A stretch of 64,000 nucleotides of DNA from a virus: the IMG/VR virus record IMGVR_UViG_3300026484_000065, positions 1 to 64,000 of that record; one strand, written 5' to 3'. Below the pieces are notes generated by a model, which did no database searches, was not told the DNA's origin, and saw only the letters and a program-made list of their open reading frames with translations. The position numbers and the translations under genes are program-made. Each line of letters opens with the position of its first letter. Position 1 is the first letter of the stretch. This document shows positions 17,538 to 26,725 of the stretch, piece by piece.

Positions 17538-17906
17538 TTAATAAATAGTATCCCATTCAATTTGGACAGCAGTAATATCTTTTGATTCCATTGTAGATGG
17601 AATATATACATATGGATTTAACTTATATACTAAAATATCTTCAACCTCTTTAACCTTTTTAATATAGTCCAATTCTTGGAATTTATCTAAAGTTTTAGAT
17701 ATTGTTTGATGGTTAACTTTTATATCTTTTGCAATCTCTGTTGGGTTCAGTGAAATAATTAGCTTATCCCTTGTAGCCATATCCATTAAAGCAAAAAATA
17801 ATATTCTCTCATTCTTATTGTTCAGAGCCATTACTAATTTCTCTAAAGCATCTATGTTTGCAAAATCCCAACCATCTTTAATAGTTGACTTAGTTTTCTT
17901 GTTCAT
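17538..17906 (-). CDS. RepL-like winged-helix replication/regulatory protein, 122 aa
   Basis: The pattern ERILFFALMDMATRDKLIIS, NPTEIAKDIKVNHQTISKTL, DKFQELDYIKKVK and LVYKLNPYVY is that of a winged helix like the RepL initiators of small plasmids: helices, then a recognition helix after 'VNHQTISK', and a beta wing ending in 'NPYVYI'. Beside the helicase-primase it may act as origin-binding initiator or as a regulator. The domain is fairly sure; the role is inferred. Confidence 0.65.
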   Translation of the reverse strand: MNKKTKSTIKDGWDFANIDALEKLVMALNNKNERILFFALMDMATRDKLIISLNPTEIAKDIKVNHQTISKTLDKFQELDYIKKVKEVEDILVYKLNPYVYIPSTMESKDITAVQIEWDTIY

Positions 17907-17960
17907 TATTTATCCTTTTTATCAATTGTTTTTATTGTTGGTACTATTTAGAATAACTCC

Positions 17961-19772
17961 TTAAAATGGAATATCTTCATCTTCTATGTCATCGTTGTCA
18001 CTATTGTCTATAACACCCATATATCTTTTTTGTTCTTCAAGTTCATCAAGATATCTTTCTTCCAAGAACTCCAAAAAGAATGCCCATCCAAACATATTCT
18101 TGCCTTCCTTGATGATATTTGTGCCTCTTGTTTTTAAAGCCTTGAACCATCTTCTGTGTTGTCCATGGTACTTATCCCAAATAGGCATCATTTTCTTAAA
18201 GAAGAAATTTGATGAAGGTTTATATTCATATCCATCTTTGTTCTTAGGCAATCCATTGATATACACATGAATATCTATAAAAGCTTCAACAAGCACTTCT
18301 ATATTTACTGTAGTTTTGTATACCTTAATAATATCAGCTATACGTTCTTGAGGATTCTTGATTCGTACAATAGTATCATCTGTTTTTCTTTTTACAGTAC
18401 CAACATGAACTTGTTCAACTTCTTCTTTCTTTTTGTATAACTCTTTCTCAAGCTCTTCAAGTCTAGCTATGCGTTCATTGTACCAATCTCTACTTATCTC
18501 TTGTACCACAACATCTTTATCAATAAGTTCATCAAGATTGAGTAATGCTAATCTATCAACCTCTTTGGCAAGGTTTATTATGTTTTGTTCTCTATCTTCT
18601 GTTTTTGGTACTGGATTAAAGTCATCATAATAAAATCCAAATCTTGCAAAATTAGAACCACAATCAAGAAATCTCTTAGTTTCGACCTTATCTGTTCTAC
18701 GGAGATTTCTTCCCAAAATCTGTAGTTCTTTTGGTCTTGACCCTATTGATGTTGCAATAACTAAATCTTCAATCTCTGTGTCTGAGAAACCTGTTGATAA
18801 TGCATTTACATTGACCAAGCATTTTACAGTGAATACATTATTTTCAAATTCAGGTAGTGCTTGCTGTGCTGAATTTGGATCAATATACTTTTCTTGATTG
18901 ATAAATGATTTTAAAATTGCATCACGTTGTTTGTTTGGTACTTTTGAATGATATACCATAGAACTAAAACCATTTGCTTGAAGTACCTCATTCAGTACCT
19001 CTGCTGTATGAATTGATGATGTAAACAATAATACTTTTCTGTCTTGCATATTCATATGCTTCATCGTATTAACAACATTGTTTATATATGTATCTTTTTC
19101 AATTATATTATTTAACTGGTATTTGTCAAAGTCTCCTGATGAAGTCACTTTGATATTATCAAAATCTAATTTTTCAGCGAATGAAGCTACATATGTTTCA
19201 ATGTTTGGATGCCAAACTGATTTAGCCATTTCTGCATTAGTCATTGTTTGAATTGTTTTGTAAACATTGTCTAATTGATAGCCAAATGCATTGTAGGGAG
19301 TACCTGTCATACCTATTCTAATGCTATATCCGAATTGCTTCTTAAGTTTATTGATAGTACCACCACTTGAGAACTTATGTATTTCATCTTGAATTATGAT
19401 TGTTGGTACAAAATTCAAAGTACCCTTTTCAAGTCTTGATACAACAGATTGGAACATTCCTATTTGAATATTGCAATTTTCACATTGGTTATCATACCCA
19501 GAAGCAATAACGCCTACTTCAAGGTTTATCAGTTTTGCTGTGTCAACAAATTGTTCTATCAAAGCTCTGATTGGAAATACGATAAGCACTGTTTCAAACT
19601 CAGATAGCTTCTTTGCTATTTCAAGAATTGCTATGCTTTTCCCCCAGCTCACCTGAGCATCAAGGACAATAGTGTCTCTCTTTTCCCCTTCAAGGTCTTG
19701 GGCAAACATTAAATCGTTGACTGCTTCAAGTACTTTGTCGACAGCTTCTTGTTGATATGGACGTAACTTCAT
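17961..19772 (-). CDS. SF2 DEAD/DEAH-type helicase with SSB-like acidic C-terminal tip
   Basis: 603 residues. SF2 motifs in order: Q-like RPYQQEAVDKV, Walker A AQVSWGKSIA (about residue 43), motif II IIQDEIHKF, motif III MTGTPY, motif V VNALSTGFSDTEIED and motif VI QILGRNLRR. A basic, coiled C-terminal part follows. The last residues, DNDDIEDEDIPF, match the acidic DDDIPF tip that bacterial SSB uses to recruit replication and repair enzymes; this is unusual on a helicase. It has its own AATATATATTAAGGAGTAGTG leader. Probably fork remodelling or replication start. Confidence 0.85.
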   Translation of the reverse strand: MKLRPYQQEAVDKVLEAVNDLMFAQDLEGEKRDTIVLDAQVSWGKSIAILEIAKKLSEFETVLIVFPIRALIEQFVDTAKLINLEVGVIASGYDNQCENCNIQIGMFQSVVSRLEKGTLNFVPTIIIQDEIHKFSSGGTINKLKKQFGYSIRIGMTGTPYNAFGYQLDNVYKTIQTMTNAEMAKSVWHPNIETYVASFAEKLDFDNIKVTSSGDFDKYQLNNIIEKDTYINNVVNTMKHMNMQDRKVLLFTSSIHTAEVLNEVLQANGFSSMVYHSKVPNKQRDAILKSFINQEKYIDPNSAQQALPEFENNVFTVKCLVNVNALSTGFSDTEIEDLVIATSIGSRPKELQILGRNLRRTDKVETKRFLDCGSNFARFGFYYDDFNPVPKTEDREQNIINLAKEVDRLALLNLDELIDKDVVVQEISRDWYNERIARLEELEKELYKKKEEVEQVHVGTVKRKTDDTIVRIKNPQERIADIIKVYKTTVNIEVLVEAFIDIHVYINGLPKNKDGYEYKPSSNFFFKKMMPIWDKYHGQHRRWFKALKTRGTNIIKEGKNMFGWAFFLEFLEERYLDELEEQKRYMGVIDNSDNDDIEDEDIPF

Positions 19773-19815
19773 TCACTACTCCTTAATATATATTTTATTG
19801 ATGCAGAAGATATCT

Positions 19816-20556
19816 CTACATCAATAAGTTTTTAGTTGCAAAGTGATTGTTGGTACTATTTCTCTTTTTCCAGTACCCACACTTATCTCTCCAACCACAA
19901 TAATATGCACATCTGTTTGGTTGCTTTTCTTTGTTTTTACCAAACTTCCAGATATCGCATTCTAATACTTCATCAGGATGCTCTATTAAATATTCAATCT
20001 CATTTGTTTTATCAATAATCATATCTTCAACCAAATCGAAATCATATGTTTCAATATCTACAAATGTATATATATTCTTTAATACAGCAGAACCACCTTT
20101 GTTTAAAGCAAGTAGTTTGATTTGGTACTCTTCTCCAAGTTCTTTAAAAAGGAGATATCTATAGATATTTAATTGTGTTTCATAAGTACCAACATCACCA
20201 GATGCTACTTTTTTATAGCCTCCAGCAGACAATAACTTATAGTCATAGATAATCTTATCTTCGTGGTCAATTAAATCAACTGTGCCCGTTATTGTCCAAT
20301 TATTTACTTTGTGGCTGAGTGGTTTTTCTACCTCAAAACCATCCTTGCTTTTAAATATTTCCTCAAAGCCTTTATGAATAACAGAACCTAAAGTATTGTT
20401 ACCAAATTCATCATCATCTGATGGGTCTCCATTCTTCCATCTCAATAAGAGCTGTTGATTTTCAAGGCCAAAAGATGATGCAGATAAAGACTTTGTGTGT
20501 TTTGGTACTCCATTATATTTAGTACCCTCTATAACTGCTTTGATTATTCGTTCCAT
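19816..20556 (-). CDS. PD-(D/E)XK exonuclease, Cas4/RecB-like
   Basis: 246 residues. The nuclease core is seen as GSVIHKGFEEI (conserved His), ITGTVDLID (catalytic Asp), KIIYDYKLL (D-x-K) and TQLNIYRYLL (QxxxY motif IV). The C-terminal cysteine group CAYYCGWRDKCGYW suggests an iron-sulphur cluster, as in Cas4/AddB-type nucleases. It likely resects DNA ends for recombination together with the Sak4-like ATPase. Starts after the 177-aa gene with a GGAGAAATG site. Confidence 0.8.
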   Translation of the reverse strand: MERIIKAVIEGTKYNGVPKHTKSLSASSFGLENQQLLLRWKNGDPSDDDEFGNNTLGSVIHKGFEEIFKSKDGFEVEKPLSHKVNNWTITGTVDLIDHEDKIIYDYKLLSAGGYKKVASGDVGTYETQLNIYRYLLFKELGEEYQIKLLALNKGGSAVLKNIYTFVDIETYDFDLVEDMIIDKTNEIEYLIEHPDEVLECDIWKFGKNKEKQPNRCAYYCGWRDKCGYWKKRNSTNNHFATKNLLM

Positions 20557-20565
20557 TCATTTCTC

Positions 20566-21099
20566 CTATCTATGTCTTTTCCTATATACTTGTCCCCTAT
20601 AGCATTTATAAATATCATTAAACCAAATGCTTCTGACAAACGATCTCTGTTCATTAACAAAGCATTTATGTGTTTGATAATACTCAACCTGTTGTTGGAT
20701 ATCAATAGATAGTATAGACTTTGCATCTTCTTTTGTCTGCGTATCTATTGTTTTGGTACTACAATAGTTATCTATATCTTTTAATTGTAAAGCTAATACT
20801 TTTAATTCATCTTCATAAGAAAATGATAACTTTGAATGATAGTGATGATAATCGTGCCATACTCTAGCTTTTATATTCACAGCTTGATTCTCATAGATTG
20901 ATGATAGTGTACCGTCTCTACTGATAGTGAAGTACCCATCTTTATTTATTTCTTCTATAAACTCATTATAGTTATCTGTTGTTGTATCTTCTATCTCAAA
21001 TTTAATGTATCTTGTAATATCAAATACAACATCTATAAGTAAGTCTATAGCCTTATTCCATCTGTGATCTAATTGTTTATAGATTTCATTATGTGTCAT
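20566..21099 (-). CDS. Hypothetical protein, 177 aa
   Basis: No recognised family. The protein is rich in Asp, Ile and aromatic residues, with HDYHHYHSK in the middle and a basic aromatic C-terminus (YRGQVYRKRHR). Its start (AAAGGAG site) overlaps the end of the RuvC-like gene by 11 bp, so it belongs to the recombination operon. Confidence 0.6.
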   Translation of the reverse strand: MTHNEIYKQLDHRWNKAIDLLIDVVFDITRYIKFEIEDTTTDNYNEFIEEINKDGYFTISRDGTLSSIYENQAVNIKARVWHDYHHYHSKLSFSYEDELKVLALQLKDIDNYCSTKTIDTQTKEDAKSILSIDIQQQVEYYQTHKCFVNEQRSFVRSIWFNDIYKCYRGQVYRKRHR

Positions 21100-21715
21100 T
21101 TTCTTTCTCCTTTAAATAGTTGTACCCAATCAAAAAAGACTCAGCTAATCCATCTTCTGATGATTTAAACTCTATGTTGTCTTTGGTACTATTTTTTTTA
21201 TCAAATATGTTGATAATCCAACCATCGTTTCTAAACTCATTTAAGAGCTCTATAGCAAGTTTTATTGCTTCAGACTTATCTTTGGATAGGTTAAGGTTTT
21301 TCTTCCATTTATTGGCAGGTATAGGTTGTATATCAACATTATTCAATTCTGCTACAGCTAATAACTTTCCATAGTTTCTAGCTACCGTAGAGCTGCTTCT
21401 ACTGCTGTTGCCAGTTGTAATGCCTGGTTGTTCTATCTGCAAAACATCTATGCCCTTAAATAAGTCATTTATACTGTGAACATCTAACTCATTATGAGAC
21501 TTCTCAGGTGTTTTGATTATCTTTTTATATGAACCTTTGTTGGGTCCTGACTTAATCATAATCTTATTGTTTTTGCCATCCTTGGCAAACACAGTTATAG
21601 CTTCCTTGTCTATAATTTTACGAATAGGCATTGGGACAACATTTATAATCTTCCTTGATTCATTTATGATTGTTATCCCTCCACTCAAACCAATATCGCA
21701 TCCTGCTACAATCAT
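21089..21715 (-). CDS. RuvC-like Holliday junction resolvase
   Basis: 208 residues with an RNase-H-fold resolvase pattern. The first acidic residue is in AGCDIGLSGG at the N-terminus, the second in VLQIEQPG, and the C-terminal pair in SEDGLAESFLIGYNYL. These match the catalytic D/E/DxxD set of RuvC-type enzymes. It would resolve four-way junctions and branched DNA before packaging. It has an insertion after strand 2 compared with bacterial RuvC. Adjacent to the RecB-like nuclease. Confidence 0.8.
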   Translation of the reverse strand: MIVAGCDIGLSGGITIINESRKIINVVPMPIRKIIDKEAITVFAKDGKNNKIMIKSGPNKGSYKKIIKTPEKSHNELDVHSINDLFKGIDVLQIEQPGITTGNSSRSSSTVARNYGKLLAVAELNNVDIQPIPANKWKKNLNLSKDKSEAIKLAIELLNEFRNDGWIINIFDKKNSTKDNIEFKSSEDGLAESFLIGYNYLKEKENDT

Positions 21716-22233
21716 TTTAATTCCTTGCCTTTTGTAAAGAATAATTTGAGTATTTCTAGTTTCGTTTCGTCATGTTTTTGTCCTTCATTTGGTTGTGACC
21801 AAATATCTGAAAATTCCAGACAATCATATAGTTTTTTTAGTTCTTCTAATATTTTATTTATAGTATTTTCATCTCTTTCTCTTTTGAGCTTCTTTTGAAT
21901 AATACCCTCTTTTAAGTTCAATATTGTTTTGTAGTCCAAAAACAATACTTTTGTTTTTGGTACTTGCTGAAGAAATAAATGTCTATGTTTGTTAGATACA
22001 TGGGACCTGTTTGCAGTTCGTTGGTTTACTACATACTTATCGTGTTCAATATTGTATTCAACAAGGGTATTTTTGTATGTTCTTAATACTATAGAGTCAC
22101 CAGTGAAATATATGGATAGATTTGAATACTTGTTTTCGTACACAATATTTATATCGTCAACATTGTCAATTGTTGCATCTTCGCATGTATTTATATACAA
22201 AGATACTACTTTCTCATTTGTTAGCCTAGACAT
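21712..22233 (-). CDS. Hypothetical protein, 173 aa
   Basis: Beta-rich N-terminal half and charged helical C-terminal half (KLKRERDENTINKILEELKK). No family recognised. Overlaps the RuvC-like gene start by 4 bp (ATGA type), so it is co-translated. Confidence 0.6.
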   Translation of the reverse strand: MSRLTNEKVVSLYINTCEDATIDNVDDINIVYENKYSNLSIYFTGDSIVLRTYKNTLVEYNIEHDKYVVNQRTANRSHVSNKHRHLFLQQVPKTKVLFLDYKTILNLKEGIIQKKLKRERDENTINKILEELKKLYDCLEFSDIWSQPNEGQKHDETKLEILKLFFTKGKELK

Positions 22234-22237
22234 GGTG

Positions 22238-22615
22238 CTAATCCCATAGCTTTAGCTTAGTAGCTAATTCTTTGCACTCTTCCTGTTTAACAAGCAACAT
22301 ATCTTCATTTGTTTCATAGAAGCAATTGCGTATCTTTTCTTTGTACCCCAGTTGATTTAATACTTGCTCAACAATTTCATCAGGTGTTGCTTCAGTAAGC
22401 AGTCTATCGATTGCATAATGTACTGTCTTCTTTTTCTCTCTTAAAGAATTCGTACCGCTATGTCTTGAACCGATATTTGTTGTAAGAGATTTTGCCAGAT
22501 TTCCTTCGCTGAAGCTCCATTTCATATAGCGTGCTAAGGAGTCAATATCATCTACCCACTCTGGAAACTTGTAAAAATTGTTTTTACCGCCGTCTGATTT
22601 AATTTCTTTATTCAT
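22238..22615 (-). CDS. Hypothetical phage protein, 125 aa (DUF3310-like pattern)
   Basis: The start MNKEIKSDGGK is chosen for its AAAGGAAAATAAG site; an upstream in-frame ATG is less likely. The run SDGGKNNFYKFPEWVDDIDSL, then YMKWSFSEGNLAKSL and KTVHYAIDRLL, resembles small T7-like phage proteins of the DUF3310 kind ('NYY...F..GN..K...R'). Their function is unknown, perhaps nucleotide-related. It sits next to the dUTPase. Confidence 0.55.
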   Translation of the reverse strand: MNKEIKSDGGKNNFYKFPEWVDDIDSLARYMKWSFSEGNLAKSLTTNIGSRHSGTNSLREKKKTVHYAIDRLLTEATPDEIVEQVLNQLGYKEKIRNCFYETNEDMLLVKQEECKELATKLKLWD

Positions 22616-22639
22616 CTTATTTTCCTTTGCATTCATGTT

Positions 22640-23260
22640 CTATACAAGTCTATATTCGTTTTCTAGTTTTTGGTACAGTTCGATTTCAAAACTATCTAAT
22701 GAGCATTCGTCAGCTAATTTGAACGCAGACACGTTATCTTCTTCGCCGTTCCAAATCTTAATATATTCCCCTTCTTTATACCCATGTTCTTGTCTAAATC
22801 TATTTAATACATGTTTAGACATATAAGCTTTGTAGATATCTTCCACATCCATATCTAGCTTCTTGAATAAAACTCCTATTGCTTCGGTACTATTTGATTT
22901 AACAATATCATTAATAACAATAGTGCCAATATCAAAAACATTGACTAGTTGACTACCAATGCCATCAAAGATGTTATATCCAAATTCTTTATAGTTTGTA
23001 CCGCTTGCAATAGCATGGCTGATTGCAAAAAATAGAATATCAATAGCTTCTACTTTAACATTGAACCAATCTGCTTCATTCTTCTTCCAATGGTAGCAAT
23101 TAGGTAAACTTTCTAACAGTTCACATGCTTCAATAATTTTATATTTTTCCCATCTCTCTGGTGATACAAAGTTCTCATTGAACGATTTATCCCATCCAAT
23201 ACCAGCTGTTTGATTATTTAGTTCCATTTGTTTGTTAAACATTTTTTTAATTAAATTCAT
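22640..23260 (-). CDS. Dimeric (all-alpha) dUTPase
   Basis: Hydrolyses dUTP to dUMP, keeping uracil out of phage DNA and feeding ThyX. 206 residues with the dUTPase_2 pattern: QMELNNQTAG at the N-terminus, KIIEACELLES (ExxE metal site), ADWFNVKVEAIDILFFAISHA (ExxD metal site) and the C-terminal signature YMSKHVLNRFRQEHGYKEGE followed by YIKIWNGEEDN. This differs from trimeric dUTPases and is typical of Campylobacter, Leishmania and many phages. Confidence 0.92.
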   Translation of the reverse strand: MNLIKKMFNKQMELNNQTAGIGWDKSFNENFVSPERWEKYKIIEACELLESLPNCYHWKKNEADWFNVKVEAIDILFFAISHAIASGTNYKEFGYNIFDGIGSQLVNVFDIGTIVINDIVKSNSTEAIGVLFKKLDMDVEDIYKAYMSKHVLNRFRQEHGYKEGEYIKIWNGEEDNVSAFKLADECSLDSFEIELYQKLENEYRLV

Positions 23261-23278
23261 TTTGTTTTTTCTCCAATA

Positions 23279-24097
23279 TTATAATTTCAGTTTATTTTTA
23301 AACTCTATATTCTCTACAACGCTGTCAGATAACTTTCCACCATTAATAAAGTATTGCGTGACAAGAGAACTAATTAATCTTGCACCAATTTGATTTTCTT
23401 TATATGTATTTTTTATTGCTTCTTGGATGTCGCATACTGCTTTAGCATGCTCAGTGTTATATAGTTCACAGTACATTTTTAGCTCGTTTGAATCATTTAC
23501 CATTTCTAGCATTGCTTCAAGTGACAGCTTTTCTATGTTAAACACCAATCCAACTCTACCAAGGAATTCTGTTTTGAGTCCAATATCCTGAAGCCTTTGT
23601 AAGTTTATATTATCTTCATTGTTAAACGCACCAGCAAACACGAATAATACTTTTGAGGTTTTGACTGTTACATACTTTCCGTAATCACCAAAAACTTGAG
23701 TACTGTCTCCTTCGAGAACTTTTAGGAATTCATTCTGAACTCCTGTCGTAGATTCGTGGGCCTTTGAATCGTTGGAATTTCCACTAATGAAAAGTTTATC
23801 GAACTCATCAACAAAAACAACCGTCAATCTATTTCCAGCTTCATTTAGTGGAGACAATGCCTTTGATAAACTGTTGCCAGCCATTCCTTCTTTTGTTAAT
23901 GCTGCTGCATTAATTTCAATGTAATTTAATTTCTTAATTTTACATATTTGTTTTATGGTATAAGATTTGCCACTTCCGCTTGGACCAGTTAGAATAAAGT
24001 GTGGACGCAGTAATCCTTCACTAGCTTTGAATATGTCAAATATTTTCACCATTTTATCACTAGTTGCCTGATATTTGTTTATTTTGTTTTGTTCCAT
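23279..24097 (-). CDS. AAA+ ATPase (ClpX/FtsH-like module)
   Basis: 272 residues, essentially one AAA+ module. Walker A GPSGSGKSYT (about residue 40), Walker B VVFVDEFDKLF, sensor 1 VLFVFAGAFN, an arginine-finger-like FLGRVGLVF and a sensor-2 IGARLISSL. Pore-loop-like GMAGNS precedes Walker B. No protease domain. It could be an unfoldase, a replication loader or a regulator. This gene holds none of the GGTAC motifs common elsewhere. Confidence 0.8.
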   Translation of the reverse strand: MEQNKINKYQATSDKMVKIFDIFKASEGLLRPHFILTGPSGSGKSYTIKQICKIKKLNYIEINAAALTKEGMAGNSLSKALSPLNEAGNRLTVVFVDEFDKLFISGNSNDSKAHESTTGVQNEFLKVLEGDSTQVFGDYGKYVTVKTSKVLFVFAGAFNNEDNINLQRLQDIGLKTEFLGRVGLVFNIEKLSLEAMLEMVNDSNELKMYCELYNTEHAKAVCDIQEAIKNTYKENQIGARLISSLVTQYFINGGKLSDSVVENIEFKNKLKL

Positions 24098-24130
24098 TGC
24101 TTTGTTCCTTTTTTTTATTGTTTTTTTTCA

Positions 24131-24547
24131 CTATTGAATATCGTTCAATAATTCTTCTATATATTTAGTACCAAGTATCTCTTTCCCTAGTGCGCTGTCT
24201 AAAACATTATTTTCATATCCTATTCTGATACCATTTTTATATTCAATGTATTGAATATAATTATCGCCTTCCTCATATTCCATAAACTCCATGTTTAGTG
24301 TTGGTACTAATTTGAGTAAATCATTTATTAGTGGTTCTTCTTCACAAGACCACCTTCCATCACAATCAATCTTTATGTCATATTTAATATCGTCATCACT
24401 AACTAACTTTATGTTATTGACAACAATTTTATATCTGTGTATGAAAGTTGTATCATCTTGTTGTTCCACAAACAGTTTCTTCACATTGAGGGCATCAAAC
24501 ACATTTAAGTCATATATATCTATCTGCGCCGTTGACCAGTTCGCCAT
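24131..24547 (-). CDS. Hypothetical protein, 138 aa (possible api92-like ferredoxin fold)
   Basis: The segment CDGRWSCEEEPLINDLLKLV and PTLNMEFMEYEEGDNYIQYI recalls the ferredoxin-like domain of phage api92/DUF1281 proteins ('W.PP...L....P.l.f...Y.E.G'). The rest is acidic and beta-rich. Good AAAGGATGGATA site. Function unknown. Confidence 0.55.
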   Translation of the reverse strand: MANWSTAQIDIYDLNVFDALNVKKLFVEQQDDTTFIHRYKIVVNNIKLVSDDDIKYDIKIDCDGRWSCEEEPLINDLLKLVPTLNMEFMEYEEGDNYIQYIEYKNGIRIGYENNVLDSALGKEILGTKYIEELLNDIQ

Positions 24548-24559
24548 TATCCATCCTTT

Positions 24560-25168
24560 TTACCACCATGCAGAATATTCATATACTCTATCATCATTCC
24601 ATCTAGCAAGCAGAGATTTTAAATCGTTAATATTTTCTTTCCTATCAAATTCATCTTGATACTCTTCGCAATACTCTATAGCTTTAGCAAGAACTTCTTT
24701 TGAAAAGAATACAGGTGATAGACTTTCTGCACCCAGTTCGTCACACATATAATTATTAAAGGTATGATGTTTTCTAAAGTAAAATTCTTCGTGTCGTTCA
24801 CCTTTCTTATGTCCAATATTCCTGTTTGTATCTCTTAGTTTTAACACTAACTCTTTTACTTTTTCTGCATATGGATTTTTTGTATTTGACAACAGCAATT
24901 GTGTAATTGCATAGTACCTATCTCTTCTTATCTCATTTTCCTCTAGATACGTAAATGGTAATCTAATATGATAAATCAATTCCTTTTTTGAAAATTCTTT
25001 AAATAGTTCTCTATTCTTTAGTGCAATAAGAGCAATCTCTTCTCTAAACTTATCAGTGTTGAACCACTCACTAAGAATAGATTCCAATTCGCCATCTAGC
25101 TTTGATTGCTCATCTTTAAGTTCTTTGTATGTTTTTGGGTACGAATAGATATTTTGATCTAGTTCCAT
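24560..25168 (-). CDS. Hypothetical protein, 202 aa
   Basis: Charged, helical protein with a His-rich middle (GHKKGERHEEFYFRKHH). No recognised family. It has the conserved AATATTAAGGAGTAAAAATG leader, so it probably begins a transcription or translation unit. Confidence 0.6.
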   Translation of the reverse strand: MELDQNIYSYPKTYKELKDEQSKLDGELESILSEWFNTDKFREEIALIALKNRELFKEFSKKELIYHIRLPFTYLEENEIRRDRYYAITQLLLSNTKNPYAEKVKELVLKLRDTNRNIGHKKGERHEEFYFRKHHTFNNYMCDELGAESLSPVFFSKEVLAKAIEYCEEYQDEFDRKENINDLKSLLARWNDDRVYEYSAWW

Positions 25169-25232
25169 TTTTACTCCTTAATATTCAGTTGTTTATTTGT
25201 TGGCACTAGATAAATAGTGCCAACAAGTATAT

Positions 25233-26648
25233 CTACGGTAAAGTAATTTGCTTACCACCTACAATTTTTGGATTCATCTCTCTACCATCATTTGTTACCA
25301 GCCAGATAGGATGAGATTTTTTCAATGTTGGATAATTTCCAATTAAAGATTCAATATCACTATACATATCTGATAAACTAATGAAGATTAATTCATCTTT
25401 TGAATTCTTCATAATCTGTTCCGCTCTATCAAACACAGCTTTATGAGAAGTGCCACCACTACCATGTCTTGTAGAAAAAGCTTCTCTAAACATAGAGTCG
25501 TTTTTAATATCATACTCATCATTTAGGTGGTACTCTTTAATAATATCTGTTGTATGAATTAACACATGCACTTCATTAATCTTTTTAGATTTCTTTTTCA
25601 TAACATATAGAAGTTTCTGCAAGTCTTCTGTATGAAATGAGCCTGATTGGTCAATGGCAATAATGAGCTTTAATTTTGTGTCTGCATTAATCTCAGTAGG
25701 AGCTTTATAGATATGTCTTAATTCGCTATCAATATTTTCCCATGATTGATAAGACTCATGAGTCTTGTGATTAACTTGTACTTCAAAAGTACGTTTAAAA
25801 TCTTTAAACCAATCTACATTAATTTTTACTTCATCAAATACTTGTTGAAATAAAGTACCAATACTTGTACCTTTCGTTGCTGTAGAAATACTCTCTTCAA
25901 TGCGTTCAGCTAATGCAGCCAACGTTCTATCTCTATCATCTTTTTTGATAGATTGAGCACCTTTAAAAGAACCATTATCAATAGCTTTATCTTTCTGTTT
26001 CGTAACATAAGTTAAATCTGTATGTGTTACTTTTGCAAACTTACCTTTGAACTTTTTGATCTTTAGTTTGGTGCTATCTAATTGTGTAATGATAGTTTCT
26101 GCAGGTTCTAATTTGCCCCACGAATTAACAATGTAATCGATTGTCTTCCATTTATCTAACCCACTTGATTGACTAAGTAGCTCTTTAACAAATGTATTGA
26201 TAGCTAATGTATTTGCTAATTCAATAAGATAGAATGGTTCCTCCCTATCTTGTACCAATCTAAACATTTTAGCTTCATGCGCATAAGAAAAGTACCCTCT
26301 AACAATCCACTGAATAGATTTTAAATATTGATATGTAAAATAAATAGTATGCTTCTTGGAAACTTTTAAAATATGTTTTAGATGCTTATCATCTGCATAT
26401 AGAATTGTAAGCTCTACTGCTTCATCTGTTACTTCTACAGATATTAATTCATCTAATTGTTGCACATCAAGTTTTTTGGTACTCTCTACTTCATCCGACT
26501 CTTCAAGAATAATCTTGATTGGTAGCTCAAGAAACAAACCTGTAGACAAGAAAGCTGTTTTGCTTTGTCCCATAACTTGATTTAAATCTACTACAACTTC
26601 TTTAAGAACTTCTCTTCTAAACTCTTTGATAAACTTTTCTTTAGTCAT
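25233..26648 (-). CDS. VWA/MIDAS protein (DUF2201/CoxE-like), partner of MoxR ATPase
   Basis: 471 residues. The C-terminal third is a von Willebrand A-type domain: LIIAIDQSGSFHTED (MIDAS DxSxS), GSGGTSHKAVFD (MIDAS Thr loop) and FISLSDMYSD. The N-terminal part is helical and unassigned. MoxR-type AAA+ ATPases and VWA proteins act together as metal-dependent chaperone systems (RavA-ViaA, MoxR-CoxE); the MoxR-like gene is directly upstream. A phage copy may remodel a host or virion protein. The roles are inferred. Confidence 0.8.
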   Translation of the reverse strand: MTKEKFIKEFRREVLKEVVVDLNQVMGQSKTAFLSTGLFLELPIKIILEESDEVESTKKLDVQQLDELISVEVTDEAVELTILYADDKHLKHILKVSKKHTIYFTYQYLKSIQWIVRGYFSYAHEAKMFRLVQDREEPFYLIELANTLAINTFVKELLSQSSGLDKWKTIDYIVNSWGKLEPAETIITQLDSTKLKIKKFKGKFAKVTHTDLTYVTKQKDKAIDNGSFKGAQSIKKDDRDRTLAALAERIEESISTATKGTSIGTLFQQVFDEVKINVDWFKDFKRTFEVQVNHKTHESYQSWENIDSELRHIYKAPTEINADTKLKLIIAIDQSGSFHTEDLQKLLYVMKKKSKKINEVHVLIHTTDIIKEYHLNDEYDIKNDSMFREAFSTRHGSGGTSHKAVFDRAEQIMKNSKDELIFISLSDMYSDIESLIGNYPTLKKSHPIWLVTNDGREMNPKIVGGKQITLP

Positions 26649-26725
26649 TTTTTTCTCCTGTTTTATTTAATAGAAAGTTTATAATAAACTCCCTATTTTT
26701 AGCGTTAAATATAGTGTCTAGTGCC

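Noticed and set aside
17318-17611. 97-codon minus-strand frame overlapping the RepL-like gene
   Set aside because: Low-complexity, no ribosome site, out of frame with both the RepL-like gene and the HNH fragment.
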